A DNA stretch of 64,000 bases from Pandoraea nosoerga (GTDB lineage: Bacteria > Pseudomonadota > Gammaproteobacteria > Burkholderiales > Burkholderiaceae): assembly GCF_902459585.1 (NCBI RefSeq), contig NZ_CABPSC010000005.1:1-64000 (forward strand). The letters run 5' to 3'. Positions 1-8,591 of this stretch are shown here, piece by piece. The translations under genes were made by a program, and so were the position numbers. Positions within the stretch are counted from its first letter, which is position 1. Each line of letters starts with the position of its first letter. Below the pieces are notes generated by a model. The model was not told the DNA's origin, searched no databases, and saw only the letters and a program-made list of their open reading frames with translations.

Positions 1-2
1 TG

Positions 3-68
3 CCGGGCGTCTATCTGTTGACGCAGGCCGCGTTGGACGCGGCCCGAACCACAAAGAAGGTTGCATAG
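3..68 (+). CDS. C-terminal tail of an upstream gene (partial)
   Basis: The third frame is open from the window edge to a TAG at 66-68 and reads PGVYLLTQAALDAARTTKKVA. The alanine-rich amphipathic tail ending in basic residues is plausible coding sequence, and a strong hairpin terminator follows at once. The rest of the gene lies outside the window, so no function can be assigned. The gene converges on the RidA-like gene at 131. Confidence 0.55.
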   Translation, partial: PGVYLLTQAALDAARTTKKVA

Positions 69-80
69 GGCGAGCCAAAA

Positions 81-108
81 AACAAGGGCGCGAAAGCGCG
101 CCCTTGTT
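81..108. terminator. Bidirectional intrinsic terminator between convergent genes
   Basis: An 11-bp perfect stem (AACAAGGGCGC at 81-91 with its complement at 98-108) has a six-base loop, with an A-run before it (77-82) and a T-run after it (107-110). It can therefore end the plus-strand gene stopping at 68 and the minus-strand aromatic operon stopping at 131. Confidence 0.85.
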
Positions 109-130
109 TTCGCCCAAGGCAAAAAATCGA

Positions 131-541
131 TCAGGCGGCAGGCACCACCGCCGTCACCTCGATTTCGACCTTCGCTTCGTCCTCGACCAGATCGGCAACC
201 TCCACCGCCGTCATCGCTGGAAAATGCCGGCCAATCACCGCGCGATAATGCTCGCCGATCGCGGGATAGCTCGCCACGTATTCCTCCTTGTCCTTCACGT
301 ACCAGGTCATGCGCACGATATGCTCGGGCTTCGCGTTCGCTTCGGCGAGGATCGCCACGATGTTCTCCAGCGTCTGACGAACCTGAAGCGCGAAATCATC
401 CGTTTCAAAGCGTTGCTGCCCGTTCCAGCCGATCTGGCCACCGACGAACACCAGACGGCTGCCGGGGGTCATCTCGAAAGCCATGCCGTTCGCATAGCCG
501 CGCGGTTTCGCCCAGTCGGGCGGTTGCAGAACTTGCAGCAT
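131..541 (-). CDS. RidA/YjgF-family protein without the usual catalytic Arg
   Basis: This is a 136-residue protein of the RidA/YER057c/UK114 fold, seen in the GGQIGW block near residue 34, the central QTLENI helix and the C-terminal VEVADL..VEIEV strands. Classical RidA proteins deaminate reactive enamine/imine intermediates using an Arg in a PAR(S/T) motif. Here that position reads FPAMTAVEV, with Met110 where the Arg is expected, so it probably belongs to one of the other Rid subfamilies and its chemistry may differ. The ATG at 539-541 has an AAGGAG ribosome site 7 bases upstream and overlaps the stop of the thioesterase gene (TGATG), so the two are translationally coupled. It is the last gene of the aromatic-CoA operon. 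The family call is firm; the activity is uncertain. Confidence 0.88.
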   Translation of the reverse strand: MLQVLQPPDWAKPRGYANGMAFEMTPGSRLVFVGGQIGWNGQQRFETDDFALQVRQTLENIVAILAEANAKPEHIVRMTWYVKDKEEYVASYPAIGEHYRAVIGRHFPAMTAVEVADLVEDEAKVEIEVTAVVPAA

Positions 542-1014
542 CAGGACACTCCTTCCATTACACAATCAGTTGCGGCGTAGCGCACAATCGCTTCACGCTG
601 CGCTGGGGGAACGGCGATCGGGGTGGGCTTGCCGCCCTCGCCTTTCGCGACCCAGACCAGTACCAGCGTGGCTTGCAAACGGGTATCGTAGTTCGCACCG
701 GCGAACCGTATGCGCAGCGTCATCGACGAGCGGCCAAGCCGCGTGACCTCCAGCGAGCGCGTCAGCGTCTCGCCCAGGAAACTCGGGGCACTGAAACGGC
801 ATTCGACGTTTGCCGTCGGCACCCCCAGACCATCGCGCAGGTGCATCTCGCCGAACGACAGGCCCAGACCTTCCTCACACCAGTCCTCGACCAGATCGTT
901 GATCATCTCGAAATAGCGCGGATAGAACACGATACCCGCCGGGTCGCAGTGCTTGAAGCGCACCAGCAACGGCTTCACGAACGCGTGCGCCGCCACATCA
1001 GCTCCCGCCATCAT
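541..1014 (-). CDS. Acyl-CoA thioesterase, 4-hydroxybenzoyl-CoA thioesterase type
   Basis: This is a 157-residue single hot-dog-fold protein. The segment HCDPAGIVFYPRYF (from residue 23) is the 4HBT signature with the active-site Asp at residue 24. The family hydrolyses aryl- or short acyl-CoA thioesters in the cytoplasm. I start it at the ATG at 1012-1014 because GGAGG lies just upstream; the next codon is also ATG and is an equally good choice. A longer frame exists upstream without a ribosome site. It sits between the CoA ligase and the RidA-like gene. Its likely job is to release CoA from stalled or final aromatic thioesters of this pathway, which is inference from context. Confidence 0.9.
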   Translation of the reverse strand: MMAGADVAAHAFVKPLLVRFKHCDPAGIVFYPRYFEMINDLVEDWCEEGLGLSFGEMHLRDGLGVPTANVECRFSAPSFLGETLTRSLEVTRLGRSSMTLRIRFAGANYDTRLQATLVLVWVAKGEGGKPTPIAVPPAQREAIVRYAATDCVMEGVS

Positions 1015-1092
1015 TTTTCCTCCTGCGTTACACCGCATGAAAGTGAGTGAGCGCCGACTGGAGCGACTCACGCGCGTATTGCGGCCAGCTTC

Positions 1093-2739
1093 TCACCGCT
1101 GCGCCATTTGCCGCAGCTTGAAGCGCTGCAGCTTGCCCGTCTCCGTGCGCGGGAGCGCGTCCACGAACTCGATCGCCCGCGGGTACTTGTAGGGAGCGAT
1201 GTTAGCTTTCACATACTCCTGCAGGGCCTTTACCATCGCCTCGTCGCGCGGCTCCCCCGCCTTCAGGACCACGTAGGCCTTCACGATCTGCCCGCGCGCG
1301 TCGTCGTTCGCGCCGACCACGCCGCACTCCGCCACCGCGGGGTGCTTCAACAGCGCGGACTCCACTTCCGGGCCCGCGATGTTATATCCGGCCGAGACGA
1401 TCATGTCGTCCGAGCGCGCCTGATAGTAATAATTGCCCGCTTCGTCGCACATGAACGTATCGCCCGGCAGGTTCCAGCCCTTCTTCACATAATTCGCCTG
1501 ACGCGGGTCGGCCAGATAACGGCAGCCTGTGGGCCCCTTCACCGCCAGCTTGCCGACCTGCCCGGGCGGCAGCGGATTCATGTCATCGTCCACGATCATT
1601 GCGATGTAGCCCGGCACCGGCTTGCCGATCGCGCCCGGGACCACGTCGCCGTTGGCCGCCGAGATGAAGATGTGGATCATCTCCGTGCCGCCGATACCGT
1701 CGATCATCTCGATGCCCGTGGCCTGCTTCCAGAGCTGGCGCGTCGCGTCCGGCAACGCCTCGCCGGCCGACACCGTCTTCTTCAGGCTCGACAGATCGTA
1801 CTTGCCCACGAGTGCGGCCATCTGGCGATAGAAGGTCGGAGCCGTAAAACAGATCGTCGCCCGATACTCCGCGATCGCTTCGAGCAACGTGTCGGGCGTG
1901 AGCTTTTCCAGCAGCACCGTGGCCGCGCCCACGCGCAGCGGAAACGTCAGCAAGCCTCCCGTGCCGAAAGTGAACGCTAACGGGGGAGTGCCGCAGAAGA
2001 TGTCGTGCGGCCCGGGCCTGAGCACGTGGCGCGGGAACAGATCGCACATCGCGAGCACGTCGCGATGAAAATGCATCGTGCCCTTGGGCTGCCCCGTCGT
2101 GCCACTCGTGAAAGCGATCAGGCAGACGTCGTCCACCGCCGTGTCGCAGGCCTCGAAACTGGCCGGCTGACGCGCCATGCGGGCCTCCAGCGAGCCCTCA
2201 CCCACGTCGTGAAAATAGACCACCCGAGTGAGCACCGCACAGTGATACTCGTGCCCCGGCTGCCGGTTGAATTCCAGCTCCTCCTTCAGGCGCCCGTCGC
2301 ACAGCGCCGCCGACACCTGCGCCTTGTCGATGATCTGCTTGAGTTCCTTCGCGCGCAGCAGCGGCATCGTCGGCACGCCGACCAGCCCCGCCTTGATCAC
2401 CGCCAGCCACGCGGCGGCCATGAACAGGTTGTTCGGGCCGCGAAGCAATACGCGATTGCCCGGCACCAGCGCCATGTCGTTGCGCAGCACGTGCGCGATC
2501 CGATCGACCATCTCGCGCAGCCCCAGATACGACGTGACCGTGCGCTTGCCGTTTTCCACCGAATAGATCGCGGGCGCGTCGCCGCGTCCCTGCGCGATCG
2601 CGCGGTCCAGCAACTCGGCCGCGCAGTTGATGCGCGCCGGATATGCGACATCCGGATTGTCGAGCAGAAACTCGGGCCACTGATCGACGGGCGGCAGATT
2701 GTCGCGCGCGAAAGTGTCGAGATGTCCAGATCGTTCCAT
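1093..2739 (-). CDS. Aryl-CoA ligase (benzoate / 2-aminobenzoate-CoA ligase family)
   Basis: This 548-residue member of the ANL adenylating superfamily carries the P-loop TSGTTGQPKG at residues 211-220 and the C-terminal catalytic Lys in RTETGKLQRF near residue 535. It closely resembles benzoate-CoA ligases, which activate an aromatic acid to its CoA thioester with ATP and PPi release. The flavin monooxygenase/OYE fusion upstream in the operon suggests anthranilate (2-aminobenzoate) or salicylate as substrate. The ATG at 2737-2739 is chosen because AAGGAG lies 7 bases upstream; the frame continues upstream without such a signal. About 190 bp separate it from the acyl-CoA dehydrogenase gene. 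Confidence 0.9.
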   Translation of the reverse strand: MERSGHLDTFARDNLPPVDQWPEFLLDNPDVAYPARINCAAELLDRAIAQGRGDAPAIYSVENGKRTVTSYLGLREMVDRIAHVLRNDMALVPGNRVLLRGPNNLFMAAAWLAVIKAGLVGVPTMPLLRAKELKQIIDKAQVSAALCDGRLKEELEFNRQPGHEYHCAVLTRVVYFHDVGEGSLEARMARQPASFEACDTAVDDVCLIAFTSGTTGQPKGTMHFHRDVLAMCDLFPRHVLRPGPHDIFCGTPPLAFTFGTGGLLTFPLRVGAATVLLEKLTPDTLLEAIAEYRATICFTAPTFYRQMAALVGKYDLSSLKKTVSAGEALPDATRQLWKQATGIEMIDGIGGTEMIHIFISAANGDVVPGAIGKPVPGYIAMIVDDDMNPLPPGQVGKLAVKGPTGCRYLADPRQANYVKKGWNLPGDTFMCDEAGNYYYQARSDDMIVSAGYNIAGPEVESALLKHPAVAECGVVGANDDARGQIVKAYVVLKAGEPRDEAMVKALQEYVKANIAPYKYPRAIEFVDALPRTETGKLQRFKLRQMAQR

Positions 2740-2928
2740 GTGCTTCTCCTTGCCCCCGGTAATCAAGCATGACGCCGGCGCAGCCGCCCGACGCTTCAAA
2801 GTGCTTCCAAGTGTTTCGCAAGACGCCATGCCATCCCTGTCTCCACGGGCTGCACTGCGCACATCACAAGCCATGTCCCACGCATCGAACCCCGCGCCCT
2901 CCGGCACGCCGGAGGCCGAAGACGGCGC

Positions 2929-4113
2929 TCAGCCGTCCTTGAGCAATTCGCGCGCGATGATCAGTTTTTGTACTTCCGTTGCGCCTTCATAAATCCGCAG
3001 CGACCGGATCTCGCGGTACAGACGCTCCACGACCGCGCCCGACACCACGCCGGCGCCGCCGAACATCTGCAACGCGCGGTCGATCACCTGCTGCGCCGAC
3101 TCCGTCGCGAACATCTTCGCCATCGCCGCTTCACGCGTCGTGCGCTGCCCCTGCACGTCGCGTTGCCACGCGGCGCGATAGGTGAGCAACGCGGCCGCAT
3201 CCACCGACGTCGCCATGTCGCCCAGCGCCGCCTGCGTAATCTGGAAATCCGCCAGCGTCTGACCGAACATCTCGCGCGACCTCGCGCGCGCCAGCCCTTC
3301 GTCGAGCGCGCGACGGGCGAAACCCAGCGCCGCCGCCGCCACCGAGGCGCGGAAGATGTCCAGCGTCATCATCGCCACCTTGAAGCCCTGCCCCGCCTCG
3401 CCCAGCCGCTGCGACGCCGGCACGCGACAGTTCTCGAACTTCAGGCGCGCCAGCGGGTGCGGCGCGCTCACGTCGATGCGCTCGGCGATCGTGAGCCCCG
3501 GCGTGTTCGCGTCGACCACGAATGCGCTGATGCCGCGCGCGCCGGGGGCTTCGCCCGTGCGCGCGAACACGCAATAGAAGTCCGCGATGCCGCCATTCGA
3601 AATCCACGTCTTTTCGCCGTTGAGCACGTAGCTGTCGCCGTCCGGCGTGGCCGCGCAGGCCATGGCCGCGACGTCCGAGCCCGCGTTGGGTTCCGACAGC
3701 GCGAAGGCCGCGATCGCCTCGCCCGAGGCCACGCGCGGCAGATAACGCTGCTTGAGCGCGTCGGCGCCGGCGAGCGTGATCGCACCGCTGCCCAGTCCCT
3801 GCATTGCAAAGGCGAAGTCGGCCAGACCGTCGTGGCGCGCCAGCGTCTCGCGCAGCACGCACAACGCGCGCGAATCGAGCGTCTCGAGCGCGCCTCCATG
3901 GCTGGCAGGCACGCAGTACTTCAACCAGCCGGCGCGGCCGAGTTGACGCACCAGCGAAACGCACGTCGCGTCCGTGTCCGCATCGTGGTCCACCTTCAGT
4001 TCGCGCGAGCACCAGTCGTCGAGCCCGGCCGCCAGACGCCGATGGGCGTCGTCGAAGAACGGCCACGCCAGAAAGTCGGCGTTGCGTGCATGGTGAGGAG
4101 TGATATCGCTCAT
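2929..4113 (-). CDS. Acyl-CoA dehydrogenase
   Basis: This is a 394-residue FAD-dependent acyl-CoA dehydrogenase. The flavin/substrate motif [15 protein letters not shown] lies mid-protein, and the C-terminal IYEGATEVQ places the catalytic base at Glu376, the position used in short- and medium-chain enzymes. It desaturates an acyl-CoA and passes electrons to ETF. In this operon it probably acts in beta-oxidation-like steps after dearomatisation or ring opening. The start at 4113 has only a weak purine-rich site, but the N-terminus matches family length. It lies 24 bp after the crotonase gene. Confidence 0.92.
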   Translation of the reverse strand: MSDITPHHARNADFLAWPFFDDAHRRLAAGLDDWCSRELKVDHDADTDATCVSLVRQLGRAGWLKYCVPASHGGALETLDSRALCVLRETLARHDGLADFAFAMQGLGSGAITLAGADALKQRYLPRVASGEAIAAFALSEPNAGSDVAAMACAATPDGDSYVLNGEKTWISNGGIADFYCVFARTGEAPGARGISAFVVDANTPGLTIAERIDVSAPHPLARLKFENCRVPASQRLGEAGQGFKVAMMTLDIFRASVAAAALGFARRALDEGLARARSREMFGQTLADFQITQAALGDMATSVDAAALLTYRAAWQRDVQGQRTTREAAMAKMFATESAQQVIDRALQMFGGAGVVSGAVVERLYREIRSLRIYEGATEVQKLIIARELLKDG

Positions 4114-4137
4114 CTTGTCGTCTCGTTGCGGCGTGCG

Positions 4138-5001
4138 TCAGTCGCCCTTGAACACCGGCTTCTGCTTCGCGACGAACGCGTCGTAAGCGCGGCGGAAGTC
4201 GTGCGTCTGCATGCAGATGGCCTGCGCTTCGGCCTCGGCCTCGATCGCCTCGTCCACGCCCATGTTCCATTCCTGATGCAGGAGTTTTTTCGTCACGCCG
4301 TGTGCGAAGGTCGGGCCGCAAGCGATCTGGTCGGCAAGCGTCTGCGCGGCCGAGAGCACCGCGCCGCTGTCGTGCAGCGCGTTGAAGAAGCCCCACTGCA
4401 GGCCTTCGTCGGCCGTCATCACACGGCCCGTGTAGAGCAGCTCCGAGGCGCGCCCCTGGCCGATCATGCGCGGCAGCAGCGTACACGCGCCCATGTCCGC
4501 GCCGGCCAGACCCACGCGCACGAACAGGAATGCCGTCTTCGTCTGTGGCGTGCCGAGACGCAGGTCCGAGGCGAGCGCCACCATCGCGCCGGCGCCGGCG
4601 CAAATGCCGTCGATCGCGCTCACGATGGGCTGCGGGCAGGCGCGCATCGCCTTGACCAGATCGCCCGTCATGCGCGTGAAATCGAGCAGTTCCGGCATGC
4701 TCATCTTCGTGAGTGGGCCGATGATTTCGTGCACGTCGCCGCCCGAGCAGAAATTGCCGCCCGCGCCGGTGACGACCACCGTCTTGATGTCCGTCGCGTA
4801 GACGAGTCCGCGAAACAGATCGCGCAGTTCGGCATACGAATCGAACGTCAGCGGATTCTTCTTGTCCGGGCGATTGAGCGTGATCGTGCCGATGCTCGGA
4901 CGCCCTTGCGCGTCGTTCGACACCGACCACAGAAAATGCCTGGCTTCATAGTTCGCGAACGGGCGCTTGTGATGCGCCATCGTCAGTTTCACGTCGCTCA
5001 T
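4138..5001 (-). CDS. Crotonase-superfamily (enoyl-CoA hydratase-like) protein
   Basis: This is a 287-residue crotonase-fold protein, with the oxyanion-hole segments NFCSGGDV (about residues 83-90) and [11 protein letters not shown] (about 133-143). Aligned by eye with classical enoyl-CoA hydratase, neither of the two catalytic glutamates is evident: the first position is Met in GAGAMV and the second falls in FVRVGL. It may therefore be a non-hydratase crotonase such as a ring hydrolase or isomerase. The ATG at 4999-5001 has an AAGGAG site, and this site merges with a heptamer repeat array upstream. A longer upstream frame that would read through the array is rejected. Confidence 0.88.
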   Translation of the reverse strand: MSDVKLTMAHHKRPFANYEARHFLWSVSNDAQGRPSIGTITLNRPDKKNPLTFDSYAELRDLFRGLVYATDIKTVVVTGAGGNFCSGGDVHEIIGPLTKMSMPELLDFTRMTGDLVKAMRACPQPIVSAIDGICAGAGAMVALASDLRLGTPQTKTAFLFVRVGLAGADMGACTLLPRMIGQGRASELLYTGRVMTADEGLQWGFFNALHDSGAVLSAAQTLADQIACGPTFAHGVTKKLLHQEWNMGVDEAIEAEAEAQAICMQTHDFRRAYDAFVAKQKPVFKGD

Positions 5002-5011
5002 TGGCCGATCT

Positions 5012-5053
5012 CCTTTGACCTTTGACCTTTGTCCTTTGACCTTTGTCCTCCGA
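5012..5053. repeat. Heptamer tandem array abutting a ribosome-binding site
   Basis: There are six 7-bp units on the plus strand: CCTTTGA, CCTTTGA, CCTTTGT, CCTTTGA, CCTTTGT, CCTCCGA. On the minus strand each reads TCAAAGG or ACAAAGG, and the last one blends into the AAGGAG site of the crotonase gene. The array lies in the untranslated leader, so a change in unit number would not shift a frame. Confidence 0.85.
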
Positions 5054-5207
5054 CCTTCGCGGAGCCCGCCGGCTTGGCGCACGCGGCGCCGGCCCGCGTC
5101 CTCCGATCCCGTCGGTTGAAACGGCGTCGCGCTGCCATGCCGGCGGCCCAACGTCACGAAGGTTCCGGCGACCATCCGGCCGTGCGCCCCGGGGCGCGCC
5201 CCCAGGT

Positions 5208-5251
5208 CCAGCCGAAATCCAGCCGAAATCCAGCCGAAATCCAGCCGGAGT
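5208..5251. repeat. 11-bp tandem array just after the SDR stop codon
   Basis: Three identical units of CCAGCCGAAAT (5208-5240) are followed by one variant unit ending at 5251. A degenerate fifth unit overlaps the stop codon and last residues of the SDR gene (5252 onward). The array is non-coding and sits between two genes of the same operon. Confidence 0.85.
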
Positions 5252-6073
5252 TCAGCCGACGGTCACCTCGCCGCCAGCGACTGCCAGCGACTGCCCCGTC
5301 ACCGCTGCGGCGCCCGGCTGGCACAGCCACAGCACGGCGTCCGCGACTTCCTGAGGCTGCACCAGGCGGCCTTGGGGATTGCGCTTTGCGAGTTCCGCGC
5401 GGGCCTCGTCCTCACTGCGTCCCGTCTTGGCGACGATATTCGCCACGGCGTCGCGCACGATGTCCGTCTCCGTGTAGCCCGGGCACACGGCGTTGACCGT
5501 CACCCCCTTCTTCGCCACTTCCAGCGCCAGCGCACGGGTGAGCCCGATCACGCCGTGCTTGGCCGCGCAGTACGCCGTCACATACGGATAGCCGATGAGA
5601 CCCGCCGTACTGGCAACGTTCACGATACGTCCCCAACCGGCCGCCAGCATGTCCGGCAGCGCGGCGCTGATGCAGTGGAACGTGCCCGTCAGGTTGACGT
5701 CGATCATTTGCTGCCACAGCGCGCCGTCCGTCTTGCCGAACGGCGCGCTGACCGCTTGCCCGGCGTTGTTCACCAGCACCTGCACGGGACCGAAACGCTC
5801 CGCCGCGCGGGCAAAAGCCGCATTGAGCGCAGGCGCGTGCGCGATGTCGGCGCTCACCCACGCGACCTCTCCGAGCGAGGCGAGCGCCTGCGCGCCGCTC
5901 GCCAGCGACTTCTCGCTGCGCCCGAGCAGCGTCACGCGCGCGCCTTGCGCGAGCAGCGCGCGCGCCACGGCCTCGCCGATACCTCGCGCCCCGCCCGTCA
6001 CCAGCGCATGCACGCCCTGGAGGGTGGCGGGAGCCGCCTCGGCCGGCGTCACCGGAGTTGTCGTCAGCGTCAT
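5252..6073 (-). CDS. SDR-family dehydrogenase (3-hydroxyacyl-CoA dehydrogenase-like)
   Basis: This is a 273-residue classical short-chain dehydrogenase. It has the NAD(P)-binding TGGARGIG at residues 26-33, NNAG at 102-105, and the catalytic Ser155, Tyr168 and Lys172 in the YxxxK arrangement. Related SDRs oxidise 3-hydroxyacyl-CoA or cyclic hydroxyl groups. A 19-residue N-terminal extension precedes the fold. The ATG at 6071-6073 has AAGGACAG upstream, and the ribosome site overlaps the stop of the fusion flavoprotein, so the two are tightly linked. It probably reoxidises a hydroxy intermediate of the dearomatised ring. Confidence 0.92.
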   Translation of the reverse strand: MTLTTTPVTPAEAAPATLQGVHALVTGGARGIGEAVARALLAQGARVTLLGRSEKSLASGAQALASLGEVAWVSADIAHAPALNAAFARAAERFGPVQVLVNNAGQAVSAPFGKTDGALWQQMIDVNLTGTFHCISAALPDMLAAGWGRIVNVASTAGLIGYPYVTAYCAAKHGVIGLTRALALEVAKKGVTVNAVCPGYTETDIVRDAVANIVAKTGRSEDEARAELAKRNPQGRLVQPQEVADAVLWLCQPGAAAVTGQSLAVAGGEVTVG

Positions 6074-6082
6074 GAACTGTCC

Positions 6083-8425
6083 TTATTTACCGATCTGTTG
6101 CGCGTAGGCCGCAGCACGCTCCAGGTTCGTCTCGTACTGCCGTTTGCCGGCATAGTACTGCCGCGGCCAGGCGAGGTCCTTGTAGCCGATCTTCGCGGCT
6201 TCGTGCAACGTCCAGAACGGATCGGCCAGGTGCGGGCGCGCCAGGGCGCACAGATCCGCGCGCCCCGAGGCGATGATGCTGTTCACGTGATCGGCCTCGA
6301 AGATGGCGCCGACGGCGATCGTGGGGATGCCGGCCTCGTTGCGCACGCGGTCGGCGAACGGCGTCTGGAACATGCGGCCGTAGACCGGCTTTTCCTCCTT
6401 GCTCACCTGTCCCGACGAGCAATCGATGAGATCCGCGCCGGCGTCCTTGAAGGCGCGCGCGATCTCGACGGCGTCGTCCGGCGTGATTCCGCCTTCCACC
6501 CAGTCGTGCGCCGAGATACGCACCGACATCGGCCTCGCGGCGGGCCACACGTCGCGCACCGCGCGAAACACTTCCAGCGGATAGCGCAGGCGGTTTTCCA
6601 GCGAACCGCCGTATTCGTCGCCGCGGCGGTTCGTGAGCGGCGAGATGAAGCTCGAGAGCAGGTAACCGTGCGCGCAGTGCAGCTCGAGCCAGTCGAAGCC
6701 GGCCTGTGCCGCGCGGCGGGTCGCCTGCACGAAGTCGTCCTTCACGCGGTCCATGTCGGCGCGGGTCATCTCGCGCGGCGTTTGCGACACCCCCTCGATG
6801 TAGGGCAGCGCGGAGGCCGAGATCAGCGGCCAGTTGCCGTCGTCGAGCGGTTGATCGATACCATCCCAGGCCAGACGCGTCGAGCCCTTGCGGCCGGCGT
6901 GGCCGAGCTGCATGGCGATCTTCGCGTCGCTGCCGGCGTGGACGAAATCCACGATGCGCTTCCACGCGTCGCGCTGCGTGTCGTTCCACAGGCCCGGGCA
7001 TCCCGGCGTGATGCGCGCGTCGGGCGACACGCAGGTCATTTCCGCGACGATCATGCCGGCGCCGCCAAGCGCGCGGCTGCCGAGGTGGACGAGGTGGAAA
7101 TCGCCCGGCACGCCGTCGACGGCCGAATACATCGCCATGGGCGACATCACGATGCGGTTCTTGAGCGTCACTTCGCGCACGCGCAACGGCGTGAACATCG
7201 GCGCAACGGCGCGTTGGCCGGCCGCGCGCGATACGCCGGCGCGCGCGGCGAGCCAGTCCTCGTAGCCTTCGACATAGCCGGCGTCGCGCAAGCGCAGGTT
7301 CTCGTGCGAGATACGCTGCGAGCGCGTAAGCAGCGAATAGGCGAACTGCTCGGGCGCGAAGCGCGCGTAACGGTCGACCGTTTCGAACCACTCGGTGGAA
7401 TTGCGCGCGGCGTTCTGGATCTTGAGCACCTCGACGCTGCGCACGGCTTCGTAGTCGTCGAGCACGCGCGGCAAGGCGTCCACGCCCGCGGCGCCGAGGC
7501 CGTCGGCGAGTGCAATGGCGTCTTCGAGCGCGAGCTTGGTGCCCGAGCCGATCGAGAAGTGGGCGGTGTGCGCGGCGTCGCCCATGAGGACGATGGGCAC
7601 GCGTTTGCCGTCGACATCGCACCAGTGCACCCAGCGCTCGCAGATCACGCGCGGGAAGCGGATCCAGATCGCCGAGCCGCGCAAGTGCTTGGCGTTGCTC
7701 ATTAGCGCGTGTCCACCAAGGTATTTGGCGAAGAGGTTTTCGCAGAACCTCACGCCCTCTTCCTGGCTCATCTGGTCGATGCCGTGGGCCTTCCAGACTT
7801 GCTCGGGCGTCTCGACGATGAAGGTGGAGGTGTCGGCGTCGAACTGGTAGGCGTGAGCCTGGAACCAGCCGTGTTCGGTTTTCTCGAAGGCGAACGTGAA
7901 GGCGTCGAAGCGCTGATGCGTGCCGAGCCACACGAAGCGGTTGCGGCGCGTATCGATGTCCGGGCGGAAAGTGTCGGCGTAGCGGGTGCGGATTCGGCTG
8001 TTCAGGCCGTCCGAGGCAATGACCAGGTCAGCGTCGTAACGACGCGCGATGTCTTGATCGTCGGTCACTTCCGTCTCGAAAACGAGTTCGACGCCCAACG
8101 CTTCACAGCGGGCCTGCAGGATGTTGAGCAGCTTCTTGCGGCCGATGCCGATGAAGCCGTGGCCGCCGGAGGTGATGGTGCGACCCTGGAAATGGATGTC
8201 GATGTCGTCCCAGTGGTTGAAGGCGGCGTTGATCTGCGCGGCGCTCTGCGGATCGGCTTGCTGCAGGTTGTCCATCGTGGCGTCGGAGAACACGACGCCC
8301 CAGCCGAACGTGTCGTAAGGCCGGTTGCGCTCGACGACCACCACGCGGTGCGACGGTTGGCGCAGCTTCATCAACAGGCCGAAATACAGGCCCGCGGGAC
8401 CGCCACCGATACAGACGATATTCAT
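6083..8425 (-). CDS. Aryl-CoA monooxygenase/reductase fusion (FAD hydroxylase + OYE domain)
   Basis: This is a 780-residue two-domain flavoprotein. Residues 1 to about 400 are a PHBH-type FAD hydroxylase with IGGGPAGLY at the N-terminus and GDAAH near residue 280. From about residue 408 to the end is an old-yellow-enzyme-type FMN oxidoreductase ([19 protein letters not shown], then [10 protein letters not shown] and the [11 protein letters not shown] segment). This order is that of 2-aminobenzoyl-CoA monooxygenase/reductase, which hydroxylates and then reduces the aromatic ring of the CoA ester, and of proteins annotated as salicylyl-CoA 5-hydroxylase/oxidoreductase. The ATG at 8423-8425 follows GGAGG. 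As first gene of the operon it sits behind a candidate repressed promoter. The fusion is certain; which aryl-CoA it uses is inferred. Confidence 0.93.
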   Translation of the reverse strand: MNIVCIGGGPAGLYFGLLMKLRQPSHRVVVVERNRPYDTFGWGVVFSDATMDNLQQADPQSAAQINAAFNHWDDIDIHFQGRTITSGGHGFIGIGRKKLLNILQARCEALGVELVFETEVTDDQDIARRYDADLVIASDGLNSRIRTRYADTFRPDIDTRRNRFVWLGTHQRFDAFTFAFEKTEHGWFQAHAYQFDADTSTFIVETPEQVWKAHGIDQMSQEEGVRFCENLFAKYLGGHALMSNAKHLRGSAIWIRFPRVICERWVHWCDVDGKRVPIVLMGDAAHTAHFSIGSGTKLALEDAIALADGLGAAGVDALPRVLDDYEAVRSVEVLKIQNAARNSTEWFETVDRYARFAPEQFAYSLLTRSQRISHENLRLRDAGYVEGYEDWLAARAGVSRAAGQRAVAPMFTPLRVREVTLKNRIVMSPMAMYSAVDGVPGDFHLVHLGSRALGGAGMIVAEMTCVSPDARITPGCPGLWNDTQRDAWKRIVDFVHAGSDAKIAMQLGHAGRKGSTRLAWDGIDQPLDDGNWPLISASALPYIEGVSQTPREMTRADMDRVKDDFVQATRRAAQAGFDWLELHCAHGYLLSSFISPLTNRRGDEYGGSLENRLRYPLEVFRAVRDVWPAARPMSVRISAHDWVEGGITPDDAVEIARAFKDAGADLIDCSSGQVSKEEKPVYGRMFQTPFADRVRNEAGIPTIAVGAIFEADHVNSIIASGRADLCALARPHLADPFWTLHEAAKIGYKDLAWPRQYYAGKRQYETNLERAAAYAQQIGK

Positions 8426-8489
8426 CTCCAGCCTCCGGAAGTACAGATCGCGTCGCGTACCGACTTCTCGACCTTTGTTAAATCGTAAA

Positions 8490-8533
8490 TAGTTTATGCC
8501 TAAAATACTAGCGAAAAAAATATGCCGCAACAA
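8490..8533 (-). promoter_or_regulatory. Candidate promoter with overlapping operator for the aromatic-CoA operon
   Basis: On the minus strand TTGTTG (8528-8533) and TAGTAT (8505-8510) are separated by 17 bp, a good sigma-70 arrangement. The -10 box forms one arm of a 21-bp imperfect palindrome at 8490-8510 with TAGT and ACTA ends, in an AT-rich patch unlike its surroundings. A bound repressor there would block the promoter. A short GGTCGG/CCGACC hairpin at 8534-8547 lies just upstream. No matching regulator gene lies next to the operon in this window. Confidence 0.5.
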
Positions 8534-8591
8534 GGTCGGTTCCGACCCGCGCGGCAAGGATGGGGAAAATACTTAGGGAAATCGCGTCGTG

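Noticed and set aside
2968-5025. 685-codon plus-strand frame opposite the acyl-CoA dehydrogenase and crotonase genes
   Set aside because: It spans two real genes and their gap and has shadow-type composition.
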